Assembly (NCBI GenBank): GCA_023419655.1
Contig: JAEZXP010000166.1
Coordinates: 1-5,884, forward strand
Direction of reading: 5' to 3'
Origin: Bacillota bacterium
Lineage (GTDB): Bacteria > Bacillota > Clostridia > Lachnospirales > Lachnospiraceae
DNA length: 5,884 nucleotides
The position numbers and the translations under genes are program-made. This document shows positions 1-5,884 of this stretch, piece after piece. Under the pieces are notes generated by a model. It saw only the letters and a list, made by a program, of their open reading frames with translations. It was not told the origin of the DNA and ran no database searches. Within the stretch, counting starts at the first letter, position 1, and every line of letters starts with the position of its first letter.

Positions 1-149
1 TTTGTACTCTTTTTCACAGGCCGTCTATGAGTCAATAAAAATGCACATTTGAACTCTTAAAAAATCAATAAAGTTAAGCTTTTACTTGACATACCTTTTG
101 ATCAATCGAGAGTTTCGCAATTACCTATATAGCTAAATAACTATGACTT
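1..149. other. Upstream intergenic region, no gene recognised
   Basis: This AT-rich stretch has stops in the frames I followed and no convincing coding sequence or gene end. It holds a TTGACA at 86-91 that has no acceptable -10 element at 17-18 bp, and a short palindrome TTGATCAA at 98-105 that could be a protein-binding site. There is no clear terminator of an upstream gene. The real promoter of the downstream genes appears to begin at about 150. Confidence 0.5.
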
Positions 150-158
150 TGATATAAT
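150..158 (+). promoter_or_regulatory. Extended -10 promoter of the chromate-transporter operon
   Basis: The sequence TGATATAAT is a perfect -10 hexamer (TATAAT, 153-158) preceded by the TG of an extended -10 element. The matching -35 position is poor, which extended -10 promoters tolerate. Transcription would start near 165, giving a leader of about 60 nt before the ATG at 227. The call rests on motif match alone. Confidence 0.55.
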
Positions 159-213
159 AATACTGTTTTTAATATATGATGACAAGACTTATAATGGATA
201 TGTACGATAGCAA

Positions 214-220
214 AAGGAGA
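214..220 (+). promoter_or_regulatory. Ribosome binding site that sets the start at 227
   Basis: AAGGAGA lies 6 nt before the ATG at 227. The in-frame ATG codons at 176 and 179 have no Shine-Dalgarno sequence and would sit only about 11-14 nt from the predicted transcript 5' end, so the downstream start is preferred. Confidence 0.8.
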
Positions 221-226
221 AATTTT

Positions 227-799
227 ATGGAAAAAAATTTAAGAAGTTATTTTAAACTGCTCAAATCCACTTTCTTTTTGAGTGCGTTTACCTTTGGAGG
301 CGGATACGTAATCATTCCATTGATGAAGAAAAAGTTTGTGGATGAATTAGGCTGGCTGGAGGAAGAAGAAATGCTGAACATGGCAGCAATAGCACAGTCT
401 TCACCCGGAGCAATGGCGGTCAACGCATCCATCCTGGTAGGCTGGCGTCTGATGGGATTATCAGGTGCACTCGTGGCGATTCTTGGCACAATACTGCCTC
501 CGTTTATCATACTTTCTGTTATCTCATTGTTTTATTCGGCCTTTCGGGATAATGTTGTTGTAAGTGCCGCTCTAAGGGGTATGATGGCGGGTGTGTGTGC
601 AGTTATTTTTGATGTGGTAATAACAATGGGAGGCAAAATCATCAAGACAAAAAAGTGGCTGTCTATTCTCATTATGGCAGGGGCCTTCACCGTATACTAT
701 TTCTTGCATGTCAACATCGTTTACATTATTATGTTTTGCGCTACGCTGGGGGCACTGGTGAGTCTGCATGACAAACAAACCGGAAAGGAGCATATATAG
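227..799 (+). CDS. Chromate transporter (ChrA family), short-chain, first subunit
   Basis: This 190-aa hydrophobic protein corresponds to one CHR domain. It would sit in the cytoplasmic membrane and move chromate or a related oxyanion. Family marks include FGGG at residues 23-26, the conserved W43 region, SPG at 59-61 followed by the A-V-N segment, and a G-rich hairpin leading to LPP. Several membrane segments follow, with a short charged C-terminus. Long ChrA proteins carry two such domains fused; here they are separate genes, as in the Bacillus subtilis ywrB/ywrA pair, where both halves were reported to be needed for function. The next gene is a paralogue starting 3 nt after this stop, so they probably form a heterodimer. 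The start at 227 is chosen over 176 because of its AAGGAGA site. The real substrate in an anaerobe is not known; chromate is the family label. Confidence 0.9.
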   Translation: MEKNLRSYFKLLKSTFFLSAFTFGGGYVIIPLMKKKFVDELGWLEEEEMLNMAAIAQSSPGAMAVNASILVGWRLMGLSGALVAILGTILPPFIILSVISLFYSAFRDNVVVSAALRGMMAGVCAVIFDVVITMGGKIIKTKKWLSILIMAGAFTVYYFLHVNIVYIIMFCATLGALVSLHDKQTGKEHI

Positions 800-802
800 A
801 AT

Positions 803-1366
803 ATGATTTATCTGCAATTATTTTGGAGTTTCTTTCAAATCGGTTTGTTCAGCTTTGGAGGCGGAATGGCTGCCATGCCGCTAATACAGAATCAGGTAGT
901 TAACATCCATAACTGGCTTTCTCTAACAGAGTTTACAGACCTTATTACGATTTCAGAAATGACACCGGGACCGATTGCTATTAACTCAGCCACCTTCGTC
1001 GGAACCCGGATTGCGGGAGTGGGAGGTGCACTGGTATCTACTCTTGGCTGTATTTTGCCTTCCTGTGTCATCGTACTATTTTTGGCATGGCTGTATAACA
1101 GATACAGCGGGATGGTGGTAATCAGAGGTGTACTTGCGGGTTTGAGACCGACAGTGGTAGCCCTTATCCTGTCAGCAGGGCTGTCCATACTTGTATTGTC
1201 ATTCTGGGGTGCGGATGGCTTTACATGGGATATAGCCCCTATAGATTTTATTGCTGTTGCTATATTTGGTTCGGGAATTTTTCTGCTTCGAAAGTTCAAG
1301 CTGAACCCCATCCTTATTATGCTTGGCAGCGGCGTGATTGGTGGAATCTGCTATCTGTTGATTTAA
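803..1366 (+). CDS. Chromate transporter (ChrA family), short-chain, second subunit
   Basis: This 187-aa integral membrane protein is the second single-domain ChrA homologue. It matches the preceding protein along its length: FGGG at residues 18-21, NWL near 37-39, TPGP at 54-57 followed by I-A-I-N, a GGALV segment, then LPS and a hydrophobic helix. It keeps the full family PGP motif, whereas its partner has PGA. Its start follows the upstream stop by 3 nt, and an AAGGAG site (785-790) lies inside the end of that gene, indicating coupled expression. The two genes look like an ancient tandem duplication that now works as a split transporter. No chrB-type regulator is present. Anion transport is well supported by family; substrate and direction are inference. 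Confidence 0.9.
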   Translation: MIYLQLFWSFFQIGLFSFGGGMAAMPLIQNQVVNIHNWLSLTEFTDLITISEMTPGPIAINSATFVGTRIAGVGGALVSTLGCILPSCVIVLFLAWLYNRYSGMVVIRGVLAGLRPTVVALILSAGLSILVLSFWGADGFTWDIAPIDFIAVAIFGSGIFLLRKFKLNPILIMLGSGVIGGICYLLI

Positions 1367-1378
1367 GGGGGAGTCGAA

Positions 1379-1891
1379 ATGATTATAATCGTGAAGCATG
1401 GATTTTGTGAAAAGTTATTTTTTGATGAAACCGGAAAACGGCTTGCCGCCTTGAGGAGCGCAAAGCTGTTCGGAGCAGAAAAGGCAGTGGTTGGTTCAGA
1501 CAAGACGGTGAAGTATGAAACAGGTATTGAAAACTTATCAGACAAACCGGCTGGAGAGAACCGGAGATATACACTCAAGCAGGACAGCGTGCTGGTGGCA
1601 TCCGCACGGCCATTATACGCCGCCGATACCAATCATTTTACTATTCCGAAGTCTCCGCGGCCTTTGGGATTGGAGATTGAAATGATAGATGGAGAGCAAT
1701 GGCGGGTAGACCGGGATAAAGATAATTCCGTGAAAATATATACACCGGATGGAGCCGGTAAATTATCGGATTTCTTTTCTACTTGCCCTCAGGTATTTGA
1801 ACTTCCCAAAGGGAGCAATATCTATCTATGGGCAGGTGTATACGCAATGGTTGGCTACATGATGCATGAAGATGATATCTATCCGGTATAA
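1379..1891 (+). CDS. Uncharacterised 170-aa protein, possibly tubby-C/LURP-like
   Basis: I do not recognise this gene with certainty. It encodes a soluble protein with no signal peptide, starting 12 nt after the second transporter gene with an AAGGGGGAG site, so it is the third gene of that operon. The sequence alternates short beta-prone stretches with charged turns (for example around residues 8-25, 60-80 and 95-120) and ends in one hydrophobic helix (about 150-162: L-W-A-G-V-Y-A-M-V-G-Y-M-M) followed by an acidic HEDD. Many beta strands plus one buried C-terminal hydrophobic helix is the layout of tubby C-terminal/LURP-one-related proteins such as B. subtilis YxjI. That fold is a guess from pattern. 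Its position suggests a role linked to the transporter, or a peripheral membrane protein. The region looks GC-richer than the two-component genes downstream. Confidence 0.8.
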   Translation: MIIIVKHGFCEKLFFDETGKRLAALRSAKLFGAEKAVVGSDKTVKYETGIENLSDKPAGENRRYTLKQDSVLVASARPLYAADTNHFTIPKSPRPLGLEIEMIDGEQWRVDRDKDNSVKIYTPDGAGKLSDFFSTCPQVFELPKGSNIYLWAGVYAMVGYMMHEDDIYPV

Positions 1892-1935
1892 TAATTTATA
1901 ATCAAAAAGCGAAATAACAGCTGAAAATAGAGATT

Positions 1936-1982
1936 TAATGTAAATGGAGCGGGATTGTTACAATCCCGCTCCATTTACATTA
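1936..1982 (+). terminator. Perfect 22-bp hairpin, probable terminator of the transporter operon
   Basis: The left arm (1936-1957) and right arm (1961-1982) are perfect reverse complements separated by the 3-nt loop TTA. The core GGAGCGGG is GC-rich and the outer part is AT-rich. It lies 44 nt after the stop of the third gene and ahead of the next promoter, the right place for a terminator. It lacks a proper T-run after the stem (TATAAGAAAT follows), so it may be a weak terminator, an RNA-stabilising 3' hairpin, or a repeat element. Confidence 0.6.
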
Positions 1983-2042
1983 TAAGAAATCAGACATTTG
2001 CTATTAAAAAAACGACACCTTTTCTTTTGACAGGTTATGCTG

Positions 2043-2071
2043 TTGACATGAAAATCACATTTTATTATGAT
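2043..2071 (+). promoter_or_regulatory. Sigma-A-type promoter of the two-component operon
   Basis: A perfect -35 TTGACA (2043-2048), a 17-bp spacer and -10 TATGAT (2066-2071, one mismatch) make a near-consensus vegetative promoter. Transcription should start near 2078. A second TTGACA lies exactly 16 bp upstream (2027-2032), but its matching -10 position (GAAAAT) is weaker. The ATG codons at 2067 and 2070 are part of the -10 hexamer, which argues against their use as starts. Confidence 0.65.
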
Positions 2072-2109
2072 GGATTCATTAAATTCCATAGTAAAGCCAG
2101 GTATAAGGC

Positions 2110-2115
2110 AGGAGA
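2110..2115 (+). promoter_or_regulatory. Ribosome binding site for the TTG start at 2121
   Basis: AGGAGA sits 5 nt before the in-frame TTG at 2121. It lies within what would be coding sequence if the ATG at 2067 were used, and that ATG has no Shine-Dalgarno sequence of its own. Confidence 0.7.
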
Positions 2116-2120
2116 TAAAA

Positions 2121-3830
2121 TTGAAGATAGGTAGAATATATAGAAAGCTAAGCTTAAAATACAGAATTATGATAGCAGTTCTATGCGTGTTGATTCCGGT
2201 ATCAGTGGTTTTTGCAAATATAGCAAATAAATTCGTTCAAAGGATTGAGAACCAGCTAATACAGGCAAATACCAATAGCATGCAGGTTTACTACAATATT
2301 ATTTCGACGGAGATACAACGGTCAGAGGTATATTTGATTGACAGGGTCTGGAACAATGATAAGTTCGATTTATTTGCATCTTCCGATGAATATGGCTTGG
2401 CGGAGAAAACATCGATGGAGATGCTTCAGGAGATTAAGGTCTTCTTTTATACGAACAATGATATTACCGGATTCGTTCTATATAATAAGAACCACGATAT
2501 ATTCCAGGTAATCTATAACCAGATTGTCGGCTACGGAGATATAATGAATGACATTAACAGCGGTATATATGATGTTTTAAAATCTGAAGACAACACGCCA
2601 ATAGGGTGGTTTCTTATGAACACGGCAAACAGGTGGATGCTTTGCAGAATTATGGAGAACCAAGGGTCATATGGGGTATGCATGATAGACCTCACACAGG
2701 CATCTAAAAATGCAAACCTCTATCATGGCATAGATGGAAAGGTCTTTTTCTATAAGAATGATTCCATCCTTAATAATGAAGACTGGATAACCAGAAACAA
2801 GATAAACCTTAAATACTTTGGAGAGGAATCCTATATAAACAACGGGAAGAAGGATTATATTGTTATTCAAAAGCAGCTGGTCGGAATTAAAGTTGCTGTA
2901 GTTTTTGATTATGAAAAAAGCAATGCAGGAATAGGTATGATTTATTCCAGTGCCTTTATATATTTTTTAGTTGCGATTTTATCATTAATAGCCGTTGTGC
3001 TGTATTTAGAAAAGGAATTATTCAAACCATTGAACGATATGGTTAAAACCATGAAAAAGGTACAAAAGGGAGATTTGACGGCGAGGCTCAGCAAATATAA
3101 AGGAATCGAATTTACACAAGTGCATGATACCTTCAATCATATGATGGATGAGGTATATGATTTAAGAATAAAGAGCTACGAACAGCAATTACTGTCAAAT
3201 AAATTAGAGCTTGACGCACTTCGGTTACAGATACGTCCTCATTTCTATCTAAATTCTCTAAAAAGTATTTTTGGATTATCCCAGGCAGGGAAAATGGAGC
3301 AGATTCAAAGAACGGTACTGTATTTATCCTTGCATTTAAGATATGTATTTGACATAAAGACGGAGGTTATCCCATTAGAAAAGGAATTAAAAATGATTGA
3401 AAATTATATATCTTTGCAAAAGGTCTGTGAGATTGGAATGCCGCAGTTTGAATATTCCATAGAAGATAATCTTAAAATAATAAAAGTGCCGCCGGTCAGC
3501 TTGCTTTCTTTGGTTGAAAATAGTATGAAGCACGGGATGTCACAGGATGGCTCATTGAATATAGCGATTCATATTAAAAGCATGATGATTGATAATCAAA
3601 AAATTATTGATATTATTGTGGCAGATAACGGGCCGGGGTTTTCACAGGAGCTGCTGGATACGCTTAACCGGGGCGATGCAGTTGATTTGGAAGGATACAA
3701 TATAGGTCTTGCCAATGTTATCAGAAGATTTCATGTACTATACGGCGGTGACTGCAATTTCTTATTCTCGAATAAAAATGGAGCTCAAATTGAAATTATG
3801 TTTTCAATTAAGGAGGAAGATATCCTTTGA
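2121..3830 (+). CDS. YesM-type membrane sensor histidine kinase
   Basis: Read from the TTG at 2121 this is a 569-aa sensor kinase (587 aa from the ATG at 2067). The N-terminus is basic (K-Y-R), followed by membrane helix 1 (about 16-32), an extracellular sensor region of about 235 residues that may be Cache-like, helix 2 (about 271-296), a HAMP linker (about 298-350), a His_kinase domain and a HATPase domain. The likely phosphorylated His is H374 in QIRPHFYLNSL, a variant of the usual QINPHFLYNTL. ATP-binding boxes are present: E-N at 466-467, DNGPG from 502, and the NIGLANV segment near 527-533. It would autophosphorylate in response to an extracellular ligand and pass phosphate to the regulator encoded next, which overlaps it by 4 nt. 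Relatives often sense or control sugar uptake; the ligand here is unknown. The TTG is chosen because of its RBS and because the upstream ATGs fall in the promoter. Confidence 0.9.
   Translation: MKIGRIYRKLSLKYRIMIAVLCVLIPVSVVFANIANKFVQRIENQLIQANTNSMQVYYNIISTEIQRSEVYLIDRVWNNDKFDLFASSDEYGLAEKTSMEMLQEIKVFFYTNNDITGFVLYNKNHDIFQVIYNQIVGYGDIMNDINSGIYDVLKSEDNTPIGWFLMNTANRWMLCRIMENQGSYGVCMIDLTQASKNANLYHGIDGKVFFYKNDSILNNEDWITRNKINLKYFGEESYINNGKKDYIVIQKQLVGIKVAVVFDYEKSNAGIGMIYSSAFIYFLVAILSLIAVVLYLEKELFKPLNDMVKTMKKVQKGDLTARLSKYKGIEFTQVHDTFNHMMDEVYDLRIKSYEQQLLSNKLELDALRLQIRPHFYLNSLKSIFGLSQAGKMEQIQRTVLYLSLHLRYVFDIKTEVIPLEKELKMIENYISLQKVCEIGMPQFEYSIEDNLKIIKVPPVSLLSLVENSMKHGMSQDGSLNIAIHIKSMMIDNQKIIDIIVADNGPGFSQELLDTLNRGDAVDLEGYNIGLANVIRRFHVLYGGDCNFLFSNKNGAQIEIMFSIKEEDIL
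3811..3816 (+). promoter_or_regulatory. Ribosome binding site for the TTG start at 3827
   Basis: A full AGGAGG lies near the end of the kinase gene, 10 nt before the TTG at 3827. There is no ATG nearby in frame; the next Met codon lies beyond residue 45, inside the receiver domain, so TTG is the only start that keeps the first strand and the acidic pocket. Confidence 0.8.
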
Positions 3831-5407
3831 AACTTTTGATTGTTGATGATCAGGCCAGTGTGGTACAGGGCATTAAAGAAGGAATTGATTGGAAAGAATT
3901 AGGCGTGAATAAAGTATATACGGCCTATAATGCTTTGGATGCAAAAAAGATTCTAAAAGAAGAGGTCATTCATGTCATGCTGTGTGACATTGAAATGCCC
4001 GTAGAGAGCGGATTGCAGCTATTTGAATGGGTATGTGAGCGAGGCCTGCCGGTGCAATGCATTTTTCTCACCAGTCATGCTGAATTTGATTATGCAAAAG
4101 AAGCAGTACATTTAGGGGCATTTGATTATATCATTCAGCCGGCACCCTATTTGGAAATCAGCAAGGCTGTCAGCCTTGCCATAAAAGCGGTAAAATCTAA
4201 AAAGGCAGAGGATGAAATCCTTAGTCGGGGGAAAATATTTCGTAAGCAGGAAATATCAATTGCATGCAATGTGCTTAGGAGTTATTTGAGAGGAGCCAGT
4301 AATCAAAATGAGATGGAAATGCTGGCTGATTTAAAGGTATTGCCTGATTTCATGTATAAAGGCTGTATTGTATTAATACAGATTGTAAAATGGCATGATG
4401 AATCAGAAGAGTGGGAGCACAATGTTATAGAGGGAGCGTTTGAAAACATACTAAGTGAGCTATTTGGTGATTCTGGATATATAATAGGAGTAGCTTATAT
4501 AGAAGAAAATACGGCAGCACTGATCATTCAGAATAATATGGGCGATTTGAACATTGAGAAGGATGTTCTTCCGACACTAAACTACTTTAGCAGTGCGTGC
4601 CGGGAATATTTTAAATGTGATGCAGCCTGCTATTACTCCGATTATGTTGAGCTGTCAATTGCAAAAAACATATGGAAGAGTTTGATAAAGCAAAGGGATA
4701 ACAATATTCGTTTGGAAAGTGGTATGTTTCCAATAGAGGTAGCCAGGAAGCATGGTACCGTATCTTATACGTTTAAAAATCCACAGATAAAATATTGGCA
4801 GTCATTAATTAAAGACGGTTATGCAGATGCAATGGAACATCAAGCCATACAGCTTCTTGATGAAATGGACGCGGACGGAATTCTAGATAAAGCAAATTTA
4901 TTAAGCTTTTATCAGGATTTTATTCAAATGATATATACGGTTATTGAATCCAGTAATCAAATATATAATGATATCTTTGCAACAGAGGAGGGCTTGGAAT
5001 TATATCGAAGCGGAATGAAATCCATCAATTCCATGAAAGAGCTAATCCGTTTTACAGCAGCACATTTTCGGGTAGAGAAAGATATCGATGATTCTAAATC
5101 AATAGTAAATAAGGTGCTGGAATATATTAATGAGCATTTAGACGGGGATATCAAGAGAGATGATTTGTCGGAACATGTTCATTTGAGTCCGGATTATCTT
5201 TCACGGATATTTAAGAAGGAATTAGGAATAACGATGAAGGAATATATCATCAATCAAAAAATGCTTGCAGCCCAGGTGCTGTTACAGACAACTAAACTGC
5301 CCATAAGCTATGTGGCTGCGAAAATGGGTTATAGTAATTTCAGCCATTTTTCATCGACATATAAGAGAATAATAGGACATACACCGAACGAAGAAAGAGC
5401 GAATTGA
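3827..5407 (+). CDS. YesN-type response regulator, REC plus AraC DNA-binding domain
   Basis: This 526-aa cytoplasmic regulator starts with TTG and overlaps the kinase stop (TTGA), indicating translational coupling. The receiver domain spans about 1-120: acidic residues D7 and D8, phospho-acceptor D54 in LCDIEMP, and T82 in the LTSH segment. The Lys usually found before the conserved Pro is replaced by Gln (Q104, in YIIQPAPY). A long, poorly conserved middle region (about 125-420) follows, as is usual for large YesN-like proteins. The AraC/XylS domain fills the C-terminus (about 423-526), with helix-turn-helix 1 near 446-467 and helix-turn-helix 2 near 492-517 ending in G-H-T-P. It should activate transcription once phosphorylated. 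Targets are not shown; the radical SAM gene downstream and the operon's own promoter are candidates. A terminator follows 31 nt after the stop. Confidence 0.93.
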   Translation: MKLLIVDDQASVVQGIKEGIDWKELGVNKVYTAYNALDAKKILKEEVIHVMLCDIEMPVESGLQLFEWVCERGLPVQCIFLTSHAEFDYAKEAVHLGAFDYIIQPAPYLEISKAVSLAIKAVKSKKAEDEILSRGKIFRKQEISIACNVLRSYLRGASNQNEMEMLADLKVLPDFMYKGCIVLIQIVKWHDESEEWEHNVIEGAFENILSELFGDSGYIIGVAYIEENTAALIIQNNMGDLNIEKDVLPTLNYFSSACREYFKCDAACYYSDYVELSIAKNIWKSLIKQRDNNIRLESGMFPIEVARKHGTVSYTFKNPQIKYWQSLIKDGYADAMEHQAIQLLDEMDADGILDKANLLSFYQDFIQMIYTVIESSNQIYNDIFATEEGLELYRSGMKSINSMKELIRFTAAHFRVEKDIDDSKSIVNKVLEYINEHLDGDIKRDDLSEHVHLSPDYLSRIFKKELGITMKEYIINQKMLAAQVLLQTTKLPISYVAAKMGYSNFSHFSSTYKRIIGHTPNEERAN

Positions 5408-5438
5408 TAAAACTTTAAAGATTATATTGTTTTCTTAA

Positions 5439-5474
5439 AAAAGAACAGAGACTCATGGAAGTTTCTGTTCTTTT
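5439..5474 (+). terminator. Rho-independent terminator after the response regulator
   Basis: A 15-bp stem (5439-5453 with 5460-5474, one G-T pair) encloses the 6-nt loop CATGGA. The left arm begins with an A-run and the right arm ends in TTCTTTT, so the U-tract is built into the stem base, as in many Firmicutes terminators. It separates the two-component operon from the radical SAM gene. Confidence 0.85.
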
Positions 5475-5485
5475 ACTATACCTTT

Positions 5486-5515
5486 TTGACTGGATTTTTG
5501 TGTTCTGCATATGAA
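5486..5515 (+). promoter_or_regulatory. Possible promoter of the radical SAM gene
   Basis: TTGACT (5486-5491), an 18-bp spacer and TATGAA (5510-5515) form a weak promoter match. Another TTGACT occurs at 5518-5523 without a good -10 element. A weak promoter would fit a gene that needs an activator such as the neighbouring AraC-type regulator. The leader would be about 100 nt. This is a motif-based guess. Confidence 0.3.
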
Positions 5516-5623
5516 TTTTGACTTTTTTTTGATAATGAACAGCAGAAGAATGAAAGATTTATTGTTTTTTTAACTATAAACTAATGATAGTGAGATATCG
5601 TAATCAGTTAAAGGAGAGATTAA

Positions 5624-5884
5624 ATGCCGCCTGTTAATTTATTAATAAAGCCTGCATCGAGTTTATGTAATATGAAATGCAATTATTGCTTTTATATAGA
5701 TGAAAGTGAAAAACGGTGCCAGTCCTCATATGGCTTAATGACAGATAAAACATTAAAAAACGTAATCAGAAAAGGTGTATTGTATGCAGAAGGAGCCTGT
5801 ACCATAGCATTTCAGGGGGGAGAACCGACGCTTTCCGGCTTGGATTTCTTTAAGCGTATGGTTAATTATGTAGAGCAATATAAC
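5624..5884 (+). CDS. Radical SAM anaerobic sulfatase-maturase-like enzyme (partial, 3' end missing)
   Basis: The first 87 residues of a radical SAM protein are present and the frame is open to the window edge. It begins MPPVNLLIKPASSLCN, very like the Clostridium perfringens anaerobic sulfatase-maturating enzyme, and has the CxxxCxxC cluster motif at C15, C19 and C22, with Y24 right after it. QGGEPT at 64-69 is the SAM-contacting GGE region. The family oxidises an active-site Cys or Ser of sulfatases to formylglycine without oxygen; its two extra [4Fe-4S] clusters sit in a C-terminal SPASM domain that lies outside this window. The start is supported by AAGGAG 7 nt upstream. Full-length members are about 370-400 aa, so roughly a quarter is seen. 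Close relatives modify other peptides, so sulfatase as the substrate is likely but unproven. Confidence 0.88.
   Translation, partial: MPPVNLLIKPASSLCNMKCNYCFYIDESEKRCQSSYGLMTDKTLKNVIRKGVLYAEGACTIAFQGGEPTLSGLDFFKRMVNYVEQYN

Noticed and set aside
86..91. TTGACA as the -35 of a promoter for the transporter operon
   Set aside because: The positions 17-18 bp downstream (AGAGTT, GAGTTT) are not -10-like, and it lies too far from the perfect TATAAT at 153.
176..226. N-terminal extension of the first transporter gene from the ATG at 176
   Set aside because: It has no ribosome binding site and the 17 extra residues are charged and unlike the family N-terminus; the ATG at 227 has AAGGAGA 6 nt upstream.
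892..1311. 139-aa open frame on the minus strand
   Set aside because: It lies wholly opposite the second transporter gene, whose family membership is clear; its composition is that of a reverse-strand shadow of membrane codons.
1363..1632. 89-aa open frame on the minus strand
   Set aside because: It lies opposite the start of the third operon gene, with no good ribosome binding site or recognisable domain.
5511..5573. 20-codon open frame (begins MNFDFF) upstream of the radical SAM gene, considered as a small precursor peptide
   Set aside because: It has no Shine-Dalgarno sequence, a low-complexity T-rich composition and no leader/core features, and it overlaps the possible promoter.

Overview
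The window looks like part of a low-GC Firmicutes chromosome, most likely an anaerobic Clostridia/Lachnospiraceae-type gut bacterium. The reasons are the AT-rich spacers, strong AGGAG ribosome binding sites, a YesM/YesN-type two-component pair, a split chromate-transporter pair, and the start of an anaerobic sulfatase-maturase-type radical SAM gene. This placement is inferred from gene families and style; no search was run. All supported genes lie on the + strand.

Region 1 (1-1982): a promoter region with an extended -10 (TGATATAAT, 150-158) precedes a tight three-gene unit. Two consecutive short-chain ChrA-family membrane proteins (227-799 and 803-1366) are paralogues that probably form one transporter. 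A 170-aa soluble protein of uncertain function (1379-1891) follows; its shape suggests a tubby-C/LURP-like fold. A perfect 22-bp inverted repeat with a 3-nt loop (1936-1982) closes the unit.

Region 2 (1983-5474): a near-consensus sigma-A promoter (TTGACA, 17 bp, TATGAT; 2043-2071) drives a sensor histidine kinase and a REC-AraC response regulator that overlap by 4 nt. Both genes appear to start with TTG. For the kinase, the upstream ATG codons lie inside the -10 element and so should not be in the mRNA. The regulator has Gln where receivers normally have the conserved Lys, and the kinase has a variant phospho-acceptor box. A good stem-loop terminator (5439-5474) ends the operon.

Region 3 (5475-5884): an AT-rich spacer leads to the first 87 codons of a radical SAM enzyme that closely resembles anaerobic sulfatase-maturating enzymes; it runs off the window. 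Together with the YesMN-type pair, which typically controls carbohydrate uptake genes, this suggests that a sulfated-glycan use locus, or another radical-SAM-matured system, lies just downstream. No tRNA, rRNA, CRISPR array, insertion sequence or clear mobile element was seen.
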